Made by a program: the position numbers and the translations under genes. A stretch of 64,000 bases of DNA from Fretibacterium sp. OH1220_COT-178. Its GTDB lineage: Bacteria > Synergistota > Synergistia > Synergistales > Aminobacteriaceae. The notes under the pieces were generated by a model. The model did no database searches. It was not told the origin of the DNA and saw only the letters and a list, made by a program, of their open reading frames with translations. Positions 8,934 to 16,882 of this stretch are shown in pieces. The stretch spans positions 62,001 to 126,000 of the forward strand of contig NZ_RQYL01000001.1 of the NCBI RefSeq assembly GCF_003860125.1, in the 5' to 3' direction. Positions within the stretch are counted from its first letter, which is position 1; each line of letters opens with the position of its first letter.

Positions 8934-11165
8934 TTGAGAGGAATTTCGCGTTTTTCGGCAGGAACCTTCCTGATGTTCGTCCTCTTTGCACACTTCATGG
9001 CAGGCGGCATTGCGGAGGGCAAGGGCATCCCAAGCGTCAGGAAGCAGAGCTACGACGTGGTTGTGGCCGGAGGCGGAATTGGAGGGATCGCGGCCGCCAT
9101 ACAGGCCGCCCGGCTCGGAGCCAGCGTCCTTGTCGTCGAGCCAAGCGCCTGGATCGGAGGACAGGCAACAGCCGCCGGGGTCTCTACCATGGACGACCTC
9201 AGCCGTCTCCGCAGTGGGCTTTACCTCGAATTCATCACCAAGCTCCGCGGATACTACGAGCCGTTGGGCAAATCCATGGGGACGTGCTATTGGGACGCCC
9301 GAAGCGTGGCCTTCGAACCCTATATCGGTCAGCGCATGCTCTACGAGATGATCGACGAGACCCGCAAGGGAGGCCAGAACACTCTGGACATCCTCCTCTC
9401 CTCCACGGTGACGGAGGTGCGGCGCGAGAAGCGGACGGTGCGGGGCCTGACCGTCCACAACGCCGGCGGAGCCCACAAAATCACCTGCCGCGTCCTGATC
9501 GACGCGACGGAGTACGGGGATATCCTGCCCCTGGCAAAAACCGCGTATCGAGCCGGAAACTCCATCTCGCCCTTCGTCGATCCCGAAGCCATGATCCAGG
9601 ACATCACCTGGGTCGCCGTCATTCAAAAGTATCCGGGCGGCATCCCCGGCCATCTGCGCATGACAACGCCCCTGCCCGGCTACGAACTGGCTCGGCGCAA
9701 CTACGAGAGTTACGTCACCCGGGACGGGATGGACTTCAAGGGGACCTATCCCGTAACGCTGCCGGTCAACTTCGTCAGCCACAACGCCTATCGCGGCCTC
9801 CCCGACTCCTCCTCCCATTGGGGCTACGATGCGAACCGGGAGAACTGGCCCCATATCTCCAAGTGCGGCGTCAATTGGGGCAACGACTATCCGGGGAAAT
9901 ACGGCTGGAACGGAAAGCGGGGTCTGCCCGCCGCCTACCTGGAGAACCCCGACCTCCGCAGGAGGGTGGAGCGGGACGCGCTGATCAAGACCCTCCACTT
10001 CATTTACTACATGCAAAACGAGCTGGGAGAGAATTGGTCCGTCGCGGACGACGAATATCATCATCCCGTCCTGCCTCAGGCCGCCGAGGGCCTGCCCGAC
10101 GAGTGGCTGGAGATCGTCCGGCGCATGCCCCCCATCCCCTACGTCCGGGAGTCGCGTCGTATCGTGGGGGATTTCACCCTGACCTCCGCGGAACTGCTGA
10201 AAAACTCCCTGAGCTACAGGGACGGCCAGACCAATCAGGAATTCCCGGACGCCATCGCCATCGGAGGCTACATCCTCGATCTGCACGGTGCGGACACGGA
10301 TTCTGACATGGAATGGATCTTCGACGAGAAGGCGGCTGCGGTACAGCACAACCGGCCGAGAGGCCCGTTTCAGGTCCCCCTGCGCGCACTCGTTCCACAG
10401 GACACGGACGGCCTGCTCGCGGCGGAAAAAAATCTGTCCATGTCCCGCCTGGCCGCCGGGGCGCTGCGCCTTCAGCCCATATCCATGATGACTGGCCAGG
10501 CCGCAGGCGCCCTTGCCGCCCTGTCCATCCGGGACGGCGTCCAACCCCGAGCGCTTCCCGCCGTCCGCGTCCAGCGCGCCCTGCTGGAGGCCGGGGTGGT
10601 GCTGTCGCTCTGCAAATACTCGGACGTTCCTCCGGCACACCCTTACCACAACGCCACGCAAATCGCCAATCTCTACAGGCTGGTCGTTCCGGTCGAACCC
10701 CCTCACGCCCCGTCCTACAACATCAGCGACCTCGACGACGCCGTCCTGGCCATGGCCATCATCAAGGGACACGACAAGGGCGTCTTCGGCGTGGACGAGA
10801 TGCTGACGTGGCGCGAGACCGTCGCCATGATGGAAAAGGCCCGCTCGGCATCCGGAACGGCCCTGGGCAACATTCCTCCTCTCGGGGACAAACCCGACGC
10901 CTTCGTGAATCGGGGCCAGTTCGCCAAAGCCCTCTGCGATGCCTTCGGCTTTCTTCAGCCCGGCGTATTCGCCAATGGGGGGGAGAAAGGGCAGTTCTTC
11001 TCCCTGCCGGAGCACCCCAACACCCCGGCGGTAGCAGCCCTTGCGCCTCTCGGCATCCTGGATCTCTACAAGTCGGAGCGGGAATTTCGATTCGGCCGTC
11101 CGGTGACGCGGGGGGAAGCCGCAGAGATGGTGATGAGGGCGATGACCATCGCAAAGCTGCCCTGA
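8934..11165 (+). CDS. Exported FAD-dependent oxidoreductase with SLH-like C-terminal repeats
   Basis: 743 residues from a TTG start set by an AGGAGG at 8921-8926. An N-terminal signal sequence (about 1-30) precedes a Rossmann FAD site (YDVVVAGGGIGGIAAAIQAARLG at about 40-62) and VVEPSAWIGGQATAAG, placing it in the FAD-dependent oxidoreductase family often listed as 'xanthan lyase-like' or FAD_oxidored. The FAD-closing region is LRLQPISMMTGQAAGALAALS. The last about 140 residues contain two S-layer-homology-like units (VNRGQFAKALCDAFGF; LGILDLYKSEREFRFG then VTRGEAAEMVMRAM), suggesting attachment to the cell surface. The substrate cannot be told. Confidence 0.8.
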   Translation: MRGISRFSAGTFLMFVLFAHFMAGGIAEGKGIPSVRKQSYDVVVAGGGIGGIAAAIQAARLGASVLVVEPSAWIGGQATAAGVSTMDDLSRLRSGLYLEFITKLRGYYEPLGKSMGTCYWDARSVAFEPYIGQRMLYEMIDETRKGGQNTLDILLSSTVTEVRREKRTVRGLTVHNAGGAHKITCRVLIDATEYGDILPLAKTAYRAGNSISPFVDPEAMIQDITWVAVIQKYPGGIPGHLRMTTPLPGYELARRNYESYVTRDGMDFKGTYPVTLPVNFVSHNAYRGLPDSSSHWGYDANRENWPHISKCGVNWGNDYPGKYGWNGKRGLPAAYLENPDLRRRVERDALIKTLHFIYYMQNELGENWSVADDEYHHPVLPQAAEGLPDEWLEIVRRMPPIPYVRESRRIVGDFTLTSAELLKNSLSYRDGQTNQEFPDAIAIGGYILDLHGADTDSDMEWIFDEKAAAVQHNRPRGPFQVPLRALVPQDTDGLLAAEKNLSMSRLAAGALRLQPISMMTGQAAGALAALSIRDGVQPRALPAVRVQRALLEAGVVLSLCKYSDVPPAHPYHNATQIANLYRLVVPVEPPHAPSYNISDLDDAVLAMAIIKGHDKGVFGVDEMLTWRETVAMMEKARSASGTALGNIPPLGDKPDAFVNRGQFAKALCDAFGFLQPGVFANGGEKGQFFSLPEHPNTPAVAALAPLGILDLYKSEREFRFGRPVTRGEAAEMVMRAMTIAKLP

Positions 11166-11183
11166 TTCTTCTCCCGAAGCACA

Positions 11184-11204
11184 GGGAGCCCGTGAGGGGC
11201 TCCC
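11184..11204. repeat. 8-bp perfect hairpin after the flavoprotein gene
   Basis: GGGAGCCC, a 5-base loop and GGGCTCCC, beginning 18 bases after the stop codon. There is no T-run, so it may protect the 3' end rather than terminate. Confidence 0.5.
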
Positions 11205-11283
11205 GTTGCCGAGGGCATCTGTATCCATCTAAACAAACGCTAAAAAGCTGGAAAATAAGATGGACCGTCAATTTTCCGCATCC

Positions 11284-11335
11284 CCCCGCTCGTTCGAGGA
11301 GCATTCCGATCGCTCCCCGAACGGGCGGGGTTTTT
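11284..11335 (+). terminator. Rho-independent terminator downstream of the flavoprotein gene
   Basis: A 13-bp stem (CCCCGCTCGTTCG at 11284-11296 with CGAACGGGCGGGG at 11318-11330, one G-T pair) encloses a second 5-bp stem (GGAGC/GCTCC) and is followed at once by TTTTTC. Confidence 0.8.
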
Positions 11336-11345
11336 CATTCCAGCA

Positions 11346-11552
11346 TCATAGGATAAGCCCCATCTTCTTGACACCCTGGACACTTGTCGCCAGAAGAGCC
11401 TGTTCCCGAACCCTACTTCGCTCCCGGCAACGGCAGTAACGACAGCCGTGCACTTCCTTCACGTCGTCGAAGCCTCTCCACTGTCCGCCTCCGACCTCAA
11501 GTTCCAGGCGGTGTTTTGCAACTTCCTCACGCCATCCTGCCGCCACCGGCAT
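11346..11552 (-). pseudogene. Remnant of an IS1182-type (DDE) transposase C-terminus
   Basis: A short minus-strand frame ends DDVKEVHGCRYCRCRERS followed by RVREQALLATSVQGVKKMGLIL. I recognise this as the usual tail of IS1182-group transposases, in which an '(A/E)AK..HG.R.AR.RG...VR.QALL.A.VQN.KKM' pattern closes the protein. Only about the last 45 residues (11346-11477) look related; the catalytic part and the inverted ends are absent. It sits at the edge of a decaying molybdenum locus. This rests on memory of the family and should be tested by a database search. Confidence 0.5.
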
Positions 11553-11693
11553 TCCGGCTGCGGTTGCATTACAAGGGCGAGAGGAGGATAATGGAACGGC
11601 TTATCGAGATGTTTTTTAAAATGATACGATAGGCGCGTTCGATCCGATCCTCTTCTTTTCGAATTCCATCTTGCCCCGAACGGAGGGACGCCC
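11553..11693. other. Intergenic segment before the molybdenum locus
   Basis: About 140 bases with no convincing gene. A weak AT-rich promoter-like stretch lies around 11608-11632 (TTTTTTAAAATGATACGAT). GGAGGG before 11694 is the ribosome site of the next gene. I looked for the molybdenum-cofactor riboswitch pattern and did not find it. Confidence 0.4.
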
Positions 11694-12482
11694 ATGTGGA
11701 GCCTGTACGACGCATTGATCTCGGGGATCCCCAGCGGGCTCACCGTCAGCGCCTACAACCTCGGGTGCCGCTGGACGACGGTTGCTGCGGCAGGGAACGT
11801 CGGCATCGCCCATACGACGCACGGAAGGGGTCCGGATCGTCTGCACGACGGGCCCCTGACGGGCATGGCCCTGCGGGATGCGGCCGCCCTGGCCAAATCC
11901 TGGGACTTTCCAGAGGCCTCCTTGGGCGTCGCGGCCATCAACGCCTACTACAACACCTGGGACAGGGCCCGGTCGCTCCCGGGCTTCAAGGCAGCGGACG
12001 AGCTGAGGGACGACATCGGGAGCCGGACGGAGAAGAACGCCTTTTACGCGTTCCGGGACGAGATTGAGGGGAAAAGAGTCGCCATTGTCGGGCATTTTCC
12101 TCATATCGAAGAACGGATTGCGCCGCTGTGCCGGCTCTCCATCCTGGAGCGCACCCCCTCCCGGGGCGACTACCCCGACAGCGCCTGTGAGTACATCCTG
12201 CCGGATCAGGACTACGTCTTCATCACCGGCATGACCCTGGTCAACAAGACGCTGCCGCGCCTTCTGCAGATCTGCGGAGACGCCCGGGTGTCGCTGGTGG
12301 GCCCGACGGTGCCGCTCGCCCCGATTCTTTTCGCCCACGGGGTCGACAACCTCTCCGGGTTCGTCTGCACGGAGCCGGAGAGGGTGGACGAGACCGTTCG
12401 GCGCGGCTGTTCGATGGAGATCTTCACGGGCGGGCGCATGGTCAGCATCGACGCGCTCAGCGCCGGGGGACGTTCGGAATGA
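11694..12482 (+). CDS. DUF364 / DUF4213 family protein (putative heavy-metal chelation)
   Basis: 262 residues. The N-terminal part (about 1-90) fits DUF4213 (TVSAYNLGCRWTTVAAAG... GIAHTTHG... LRDAAALAKSWDFPEASLGVAAINAYYN) and the C-terminal part (about 110-250) fits DUF364, a Rossmann-like domain (RVAIVGHFP, YPDSACEYILPDQDYVFITGMTLVNKTLPRLL, LVGPTVPLAPILFAHGVDNLSGF). The family is usually found next to FecCD-type metal ABC transporters and molybdenum genes and is thought to handle a metal or metal complex. Here it heads the locus; its stop overlaps the methyltransferase start (ATGA). Confidence 0.88.
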   Translation: MWSLYDALISGIPSGLTVSAYNLGCRWTTVAAAGNVGIAHTTHGRGPDRLHDGPLTGMALRDAAALAKSWDFPEASLGVAAINAYYNTWDRARSLPGFKAADELRDDIGSRTEKNAFYAFRDEIEGKRVAIVGHFPHIEERIAPLCRLSILERTPSRGDYPDSACEYILPDQDYVFITGMTLVNKTLPRLLQICGDARVSLVGPTVPLAPILFAHGVDNLSGFVCTEPERVDETVRRGCSMEIFTGGRMVSIDALSAGGRSE

Positions 12483-13125
12483 CCGCCGGGAGCGGACCGG
12501 GCATGGACGACGCCCTGGATTACGACTCGATCGCCAGCGAGGTCTTTGCGCCGCTGTATCCCGTGGTCGCGGAGGCAATCCTGAAGCGCACCGGCATCCT
12601 CTCCGGCAGGATGCTGGACATCGGATGCGGGGGCGGGCACCTGGGCTATGCCGTCATGGAGAAGGCCGAGTTCGAGGGCTGGCTTCTCGACATCTCTCCC
12701 GATGCCGTCGCCCTCTGCCGGAGACGCTCGCTCGAACTGGGACTGGAGGACAGGAGCCGCTGCCTCGTCGGGGATGTTCATGCCCTGCCGTTCGGGGACG
12801 CTTTTTTCGACCTCGTCGTCAGTCGGGGTTCTCTCGGGTTCTGGCGCGATTATCCCTTGGCGTTTCGGGAGATCCGCAGAGTGCTGAAGCCCGGCGGAAA
12901 GGCCTACGTCGGAGGCGGGCTCGGGAACCGGGAGACGTTCGAGCGGATAAGGGGGCCCGGATGCGGGAGCTCGATCCGGACTGGCCCGCCAGTATCAGGA
13001 AAAAACAGCGCAACGCCTCCACCGCGGAGCTCCGCGACATCATAGAACGCCTGGGGCTCGGATGCGAGGTCGTGGAGAGCGAGGACGAAGGCCGATGGTT
13101 CGTCCTGTCGCGGCCGGGGCCCTGA
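12479..13125 (+). pseudogene. Class I SAM-dependent methyltransferase, interrupted by a frameshift
   Basis: The first frame (from 12479) reads a clear methyltransferase: motif I MLDIGCGGGHLGYAV, LLDISPDAVALCR, GDVHALPFGDAFFDLVVSRGSLGFW and VLKPGGKAYVGGG. At a run of five G (12951-12955) the sense moves to the -1 frame, which continues ARMRELDPDWPASIRKKQ and ends RWFVLSRPGP at 13125, just before the next gene. In the original frame translation continues with low-complexity Pro/Ser sequence to 13045. One missing G would restore a single 216-residue protein. It could be a true mutation, a sequencing error in a homopolymer, or frameshifting; the locus shows other decay. Confidence 0.8.
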
Positions 13126-13126
13126 C

Positions 13127-14008
13127 ATGGGAAGGCTGCGCCCGGAACTTCTTCCGAAAGGGCGGATATGGCCGTTGATGGTGGCCGCCCCCGTCGCCCT
13201 GTTCTTCCTGTCCTTCGCCATCGGCAGGTACCCCATCGGGGCCGGGACACAGGTGCTGCTCTCTATGGGGCCGGCGAAGCCGAAGGCGACCGACGCCTCC
13301 CTGGCCGACGAACTGCAGGAGCAGCTGGGGATACCGGTGATCGTGGTGGACGCCTCGATGGAAAACGTCGAGGAGACCTATGCGTTCCTGGGGCGTATCC
13401 TGGGCCGGGAGGAGCGCGCCGCCGCACTGGCCGCGTACTGCAGGGCGGCGCTCGATGACGTGAGGAGGAAGGTCTCCGCCATTCCCGAGGAGAAGCGCGT
13501 CCGCGTGTACTACGCCGAGGGACCCGACGGCCTCTCCACGGAGCCCGAATCGTCCGCCCACGCGGCGGTCCTGAAGTTTGCCGGGGCCAAAAACGTGGCC
13601 GACGTGAAGCTCGTTCCGGGAAGCGGCATGTCTCCGGTGTCCCTGGAACAGGTTCTGCACTGGGACCCCGAGGTCATCATCGCTTGGGAGGACCTCCGCG
13701 GCGGCGCACACGCCATGATAGGGAACAATCCGGACTGGGCAGGCATCCGCGCCGTGAAGGACGGACGCGTCTACGCCATGCCGAACACCCCCTTCAGCTG
13801 GATGGACCGCCCTCCGTCGGTCAACCGCTTTCTGGGCCTCCAGTGGGTGGCTCATCTGTTCTATCCCGAGGTCTATGACGTCGACATCCGGGCGGTGACC
13901 CGGGAGTTCTACGACCTGTTCTACTCCGTGAAGCTCACGGACGCCCAGATCGACGACCTCCTGAAGAACGCCGTGAGCGCCCCGGACCGGCCGAAAACGG
14001 GCCGGTGA
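13127..14008 (+). CDS. Chimeric ABC-transporter remnant: FecCD permease start joined to a substrate-binding protein
   Basis: 293 residues. Residues 1-40 look like the first segment of a FecCD-type metal/corrinoid permease: a basic start, a hydrophobic helix and the family-typical LSFAIGRYPIGAG. From about residue 46 the sequence is instead the second half of a FepB/BtuF-type periplasmic binding protein (SLADELQEQLGIPVIVVDAS, AFLGRILGREERA, WDPEVIIAWEDL, WAGIRAVKDGRVYAMPN, RFLGLQWVAHLFYPEVYD). The N-lobe of the binding protein, the rest of the permease and any ATPase are missing. The join near QVLLSMG is in frame, as expected for an internal deletion. Whether the product is made or useful is unknown. 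Confidence 0.72.
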   Translation: MGRLRPELLPKGRIWPLMVAAPVALFFLSFAIGRYPIGAGTQVLLSMGPAKPKATDASLADELQEQLGIPVIVVDASMENVEETYAFLGRILGREERAAALAAYCRAALDDVRRKVSAIPEEKRVRVYYAEGPDGLSTEPESSAHAAVLKFAGAKNVADVKLVPGSGMSPVSLEQVLHWDPEVIIAWEDLRGGAHAMIGNNPDWAGIRAVKDGRVYAMPNTPFSWMDRPPSVNRFLGLQWVAHLFYPEVYDVDIRAVTREFYDLFYSVKLTDAQIDDLLKNAVSAPDRPKTGR

Positions 14009-14048
14009 CGGGCGGCTTCCGACTCGCATAGCGACAGGGAGGATTTTC

Positions 14049-15329
14049 ATGTCCACGAACGTTCTGAGACTGCCGAGCTTTGAGAACCTGCCCACGCGGG
14101 AGGAGGTGCTGGACCGCCTGTTCGCGCTGTGGCGGCCCGAGCTTCCGGCCGAGATTGTCGCGGTGGAGGACGCTCTGGGCCGGGTCACGGCGGAGGACTG
14201 CCGCGCCCGGATCAGCCTGCCGGTGGTGCGCGCCTCCGCCGGGGACGGGATCGCCGTCGATTCCCGACGGTTCCGGGACGGGCTCCCGGACACCTCGGAC
14301 TGGCAGATGGGAAGGGATTTCGTTCGGGCCGACACGGGGGACGATTTCGACGACCGGTTCGACGCCGTCGTCATGATCGAGGACGTCGAGCTGGACGGCG
14401 ACGGCCAGCTCCGCATCCGCAGCGGGGTGACGGTGCGGAGGGGAAGCAACGTCCACCCCTCCGGGAGCATCGTGACGGAGGGGGAACTGCTGGTGGCCAG
14501 GCACATGCCGCTGCGGCCGAGGGACCTGGCCTGCCTCCACCTCGGAGGCGTCTGGGACGTCCCGGTGCTGAAGAGGCCCGCGGTGGCCTTTATCCCCACG
14601 GGGAACGAACTCGTCCCCCCGCGCAGCGCGGTACCCCGTGGAAAGAACGTCGACAGCAACAGCGTGCTCGCCCGGACCAGCCTCCAACTCCTGGGCGCGG
14701 AGCCGCTTCTCTACCCCATCGTCCCCGACGACAGGACGATGCTGAACGCGGCGCTGGACGACGCCCTGGGGAGGGCGGACATCGTCATCCTCAACGGCGG
14801 CTCCTCCAAGGGGGGCGAGGACCACAACGCCCGCCTGCTGCACGAACGGGGAACGGTGCTGTGCCACGGGGCCGCCGCCGCTCCGGGCAAGCCGCTGTGC
14901 GCGGCGATGGTGGACGGCAAACCCATCGTGAACCTTCCGGGCCCCTTCATCGCGGCCTATCATGGGTTCGAGTGGTGCATCGGTGCCCTGGTGTCGTACT
15001 GCCTGCATCAGCCGAAACCCGAGCACCGTCCCCTGGAGGTGACGCTCTCCGGGGGCCTGCCGAGCTCGGATCAGGTCTCGCTTTTGTGCAATCTCGACGT
15101 GCGTCGTGGCGAGGATGGAGGGTACGTCGCCCATCCCATCGACTTCAGGCGCTCGTCGGCCGCACGAACGGCATCCGCCAACGCCCAGTACATGACGCCG
15201 CCGGGCGGTCCGGTCCCGAGTGCGGACAGCAAGCTCGTCGTCGAGCTCCTCAGGGAGGCGGGGTCCATCGCACGCGACCCGACGGTCGGGAACGTCTTGG
15301 AGAAAGGACGCTCCCCGTTTTCCCGGTGA
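14049..15329 (+). CDS. MoeA-family molybdopterin molybdenumtransferase-like protein
   Basis: 426 residues. MoeA inserts molybdate (or tungstate) into adenylylated molybdopterin. Seen: the N-terminal region (TREEVLDRLFALW..., VEDALGRVTAEDCRA, VVRASAGDGIAVDSRRF), the MoeA/MogA core (VAFIPTGNELVPP, KNVDSNSVLARTSLQLLGAE, VPDDRTMLNAALDDAL, ADIVILNGGSSKGGEDHN, HGAAAAPGKPLCAAMVDGKPIVNLPGPF). The usual GGVSxGxxD signature is replaced by NGGSSKGGEDHN, and the first domain reads SAGDGIAVDS where canonical MoeA has xMDGYAxxxxD, so this is a divergent paralogue type often found with molybdate transporters. AGGGAGG precedes the ATG. Confidence 0.85.
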   Translation: MSTNVLRLPSFENLPTREEVLDRLFALWRPELPAEIVAVEDALGRVTAEDCRARISLPVVRASAGDGIAVDSRRFRDGLPDTSDWQMGRDFVRADTGDDFDDRFDAVVMIEDVELDGDGQLRIRSGVTVRRGSNVHPSGSIVTEGELLVARHMPLRPRDLACLHLGGVWDVPVLKRPAVAFIPTGNELVPPRSAVPRGKNVDSNSVLARTSLQLLGAEPLLYPIVPDDRTMLNAALDDALGRADIVILNGGSSKGGEDHNARLLHERGTVLCHGAAAAPGKPLCAAMVDGKPIVNLPGPFIAAYHGFEWCIGALVSYCLHQPKPEHRPLEVTLSGGLPSSDQVSLLCNLDVRRGEDGGYVAHPIDFRRSSAARTASANAQYMTPPGGPVPSADSKLVVELLREAGSIARDPTVGNVLEKGRSPFSR

Positions 15330-15376
15330 TTTTCCGGCGGAGTTCGCATTTTTGTCATCTTGAGGTGGGGGTAAGA

Positions 15377-16123
15377 TTGCTCGAGGTACGGGTGAGGAAA
15401 CGCCTGGGAAACTTCTCGACGGAGGCGGATTTCGCACTGGAGGAAGTGGGGATCACGGCCCTCTACGGCCCCTCCGGCGCGGGGAAGACCACGCTGCTCA
15501 ACATGGTCGCCGGGCTCGTCGTCCCCGATGAGGGGCGCATCGTCTGCGACGGAACGGCCTTCTTCGACTCGGAGCGGAAGATCTTCCTGCCCGTGCAGCA
15601 AAGGGGCATCGGTTACGTGTTTCAGGAGCACCGCCTCTTTTCGCACCTCTCGGTTCGGAACAATCTGCTCTTTGCCTCGCGTTTCTGCGGGCGTCCCTTT
15701 TCCCGGGACTATTTCGACCGAGTGGCCAAGCTGCTCGAGTTGGGGCCGATGCTCGACCGCACGACCTCATCCCTGTCCGGAGGGGAGAGCCAGCGCGTCG
15801 CCATCGGCCGAGCGCTTCTGGCCTGCACGTCCGTCCTTCTGATGGACGAACCCCTGGCCTCGCTCGACTCTCAGCGCAAGGAGGAGTTGATGCGGTACAT
15901 CGCCACGATCCCCCGCAGGCTCGGCGTCTCCGTCCTGTACGTCACCCACGCCGAGGACAAGATCCCTCGCCTTGCCGACCGGGTGCTCCTGGTCCGGCGT
16001 GGGGCGAAGACCCGGCCGGCCCCTGCGGGAAATGGCGTCGGGCGGCCCCGGCATAACGAATTTGCACCATCGCTTGACGATCGCTCTATTGAAAATACCG
16101 AAAGGATGGGTGTGAAACGATGA
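15377..16123 (+). CDS. modC: Molybdate/tungstate ABC transporter ATP-binding protein (ModC-like, no TOBE domain)
   Basis: A TTG start at 15377 with GAGGTGGGG upstream gives 248 residues; the open frame before it lies inside the MoeA gene. ABC ATPase motifs are complete: Walker A YGPSGAGKTTLLNMVAGL, Q-loop YVFQEHRLFSHLSV, signature LSGGESQRVAIGRALL, Walker B VLLMDEPLASLD and the switch His in VLYVTHAED. Canonical ModC has about 350 residues with a molybdate-binding TOBE domain; it is absent here. The last about 35 residues (after ADRVLLVRRG) do not look like the family and may have drifted out of frame. It overlaps modA by ATGA. Confidence 0.88.
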   Translation: MLEVRVRKRLGNFSTEADFALEEVGITALYGPSGAGKTTLLNMVAGLVVPDEGRIVCDGTAFFDSERKIFLPVQQRGIGYVFQEHRLFSHLSVRNNLLFASRFCGRPFSRDYFDRVAKLLELGPMLDRTTSSLSGGESQRVAIGRALLACTSVLLMDEPLASLDSQRKEELMRYIATIPRRLGVSVLYVTHAEDKIPRLADRVLLVRRGAKTRPAPAGNGVGRPRHNEFAPSLDDRSIENTERMGVKR

Positions 16124-16863
16124 AGGAAAGAAAAGGAACTACAACGTTTTTGGCGGTCCTGTTCTTCTTCGCGGCTGCGGTGTCCTCGGCCTGGGGGCAG
16201 GGCGTCTCCGTGACCACGGGGGCGGGTTACAAGCAGATGGTGGAGGAACTGGGCAAGGCGTACCGGGAATCAGGCGCCGAGCTCGAGGAGATGTATGGCG
16301 GTCTCATCGGACAAATCCTGGTTCAGATCAAGCAGGGGAGCGGTGCCAACGTGGTGATCTCGGACAAGGGGACGCTGGACGCCGCCTCGCAGGGCGTCGA
16401 GTTCGGGCGCTTCGAGGCGCTCGGGGACACGGTGCTGGTGCTCGCCTGGCGAAAGGGGGTGGCCCTGTCGATACCAGGAGATCTTGAAAAGGAGGAGATC
16501 GCCCGAGTCGCCATGCCCGACCCCAAGGCGGCCATCTACGGACGCGCCGCGTCCAAGTTCCTGGAATCCTCCGAAATCGGGGCCAGGATCGGGGCCAAAC
16601 TGTCGGTCGTCTCCTCCGTCCCGCAGGTCTTCTCCTACCTGGTGTCCGGGGAGATGGACGCGGGGTTCGTCAACCGCGTCATGGTGCTCAACGCTGGGGA
16701 CAAGCTGGGCGGATGGCTGGAGATCGTCGAGGGATATCCGCCCCTGAAGATGGTCGCCGCAGTCGTCCAGGGGCATGAGAAGGATCCGAAGGTCCTGGAC
16801 TTCCTGGCCTTCCTGACGGGGGAGAAAGGAAGGGGGATCCTGAAACGGCACGGCATCTGGTGA
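16120..16863 (+). CDS. modA: Molybdate/tungstate-binding periplasmic protein (ModA-like)
   Basis: 247 residues with a signal peptide (about 1-27; TTTFLAVLFFFAAAVSSAWG). The mature part follows ModA: SVTTGAGYKQMVEELGKAYRE, NVVISDKGTLDAA, ALGDTVLVLAWRKG, EIARVAMPDPKAAIYGRAASKFL, QVFSYLVSGEMDAGFVNRV, and LDFLAFLTGEKGRGILKRHGIW as the closing helix. It delivers the oxyanion to ModB. It sits between the ATPase and permease genes, in the order C-A-B-D. Confidence 0.88.
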   Translation: MKERKGTTTFLAVLFFFAAAVSSAWGQGVSVTTGAGYKQMVEELGKAYRESGAELEEMYGGLIGQILVQIKQGSGANVVISDKGTLDAASQGVEFGRFEALGDTVLVLAWRKGVALSIPGDLEKEEIARVAMPDPKAAIYGRAASKFLESSEIGARIGAKLSVVSSVPQVFSYLVSGEMDAGFVNRVMVLNAGDKLGGWLEIVEGYPPLKMVAAVVQGHEKDPKVLDFLAFLTGEKGRGILKRHGIW

Positions 16864-16882
16864 TGGAGCCTTCCTGTCCGCC

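Noticed and set aside
11340-11700. Possible molybdenum-cofactor riboswitch before the Mod/MoeA locus.
   Set aside because: None of the conserved segments I know from that RNA could be found, and a transposase remnant fills part of the gap.
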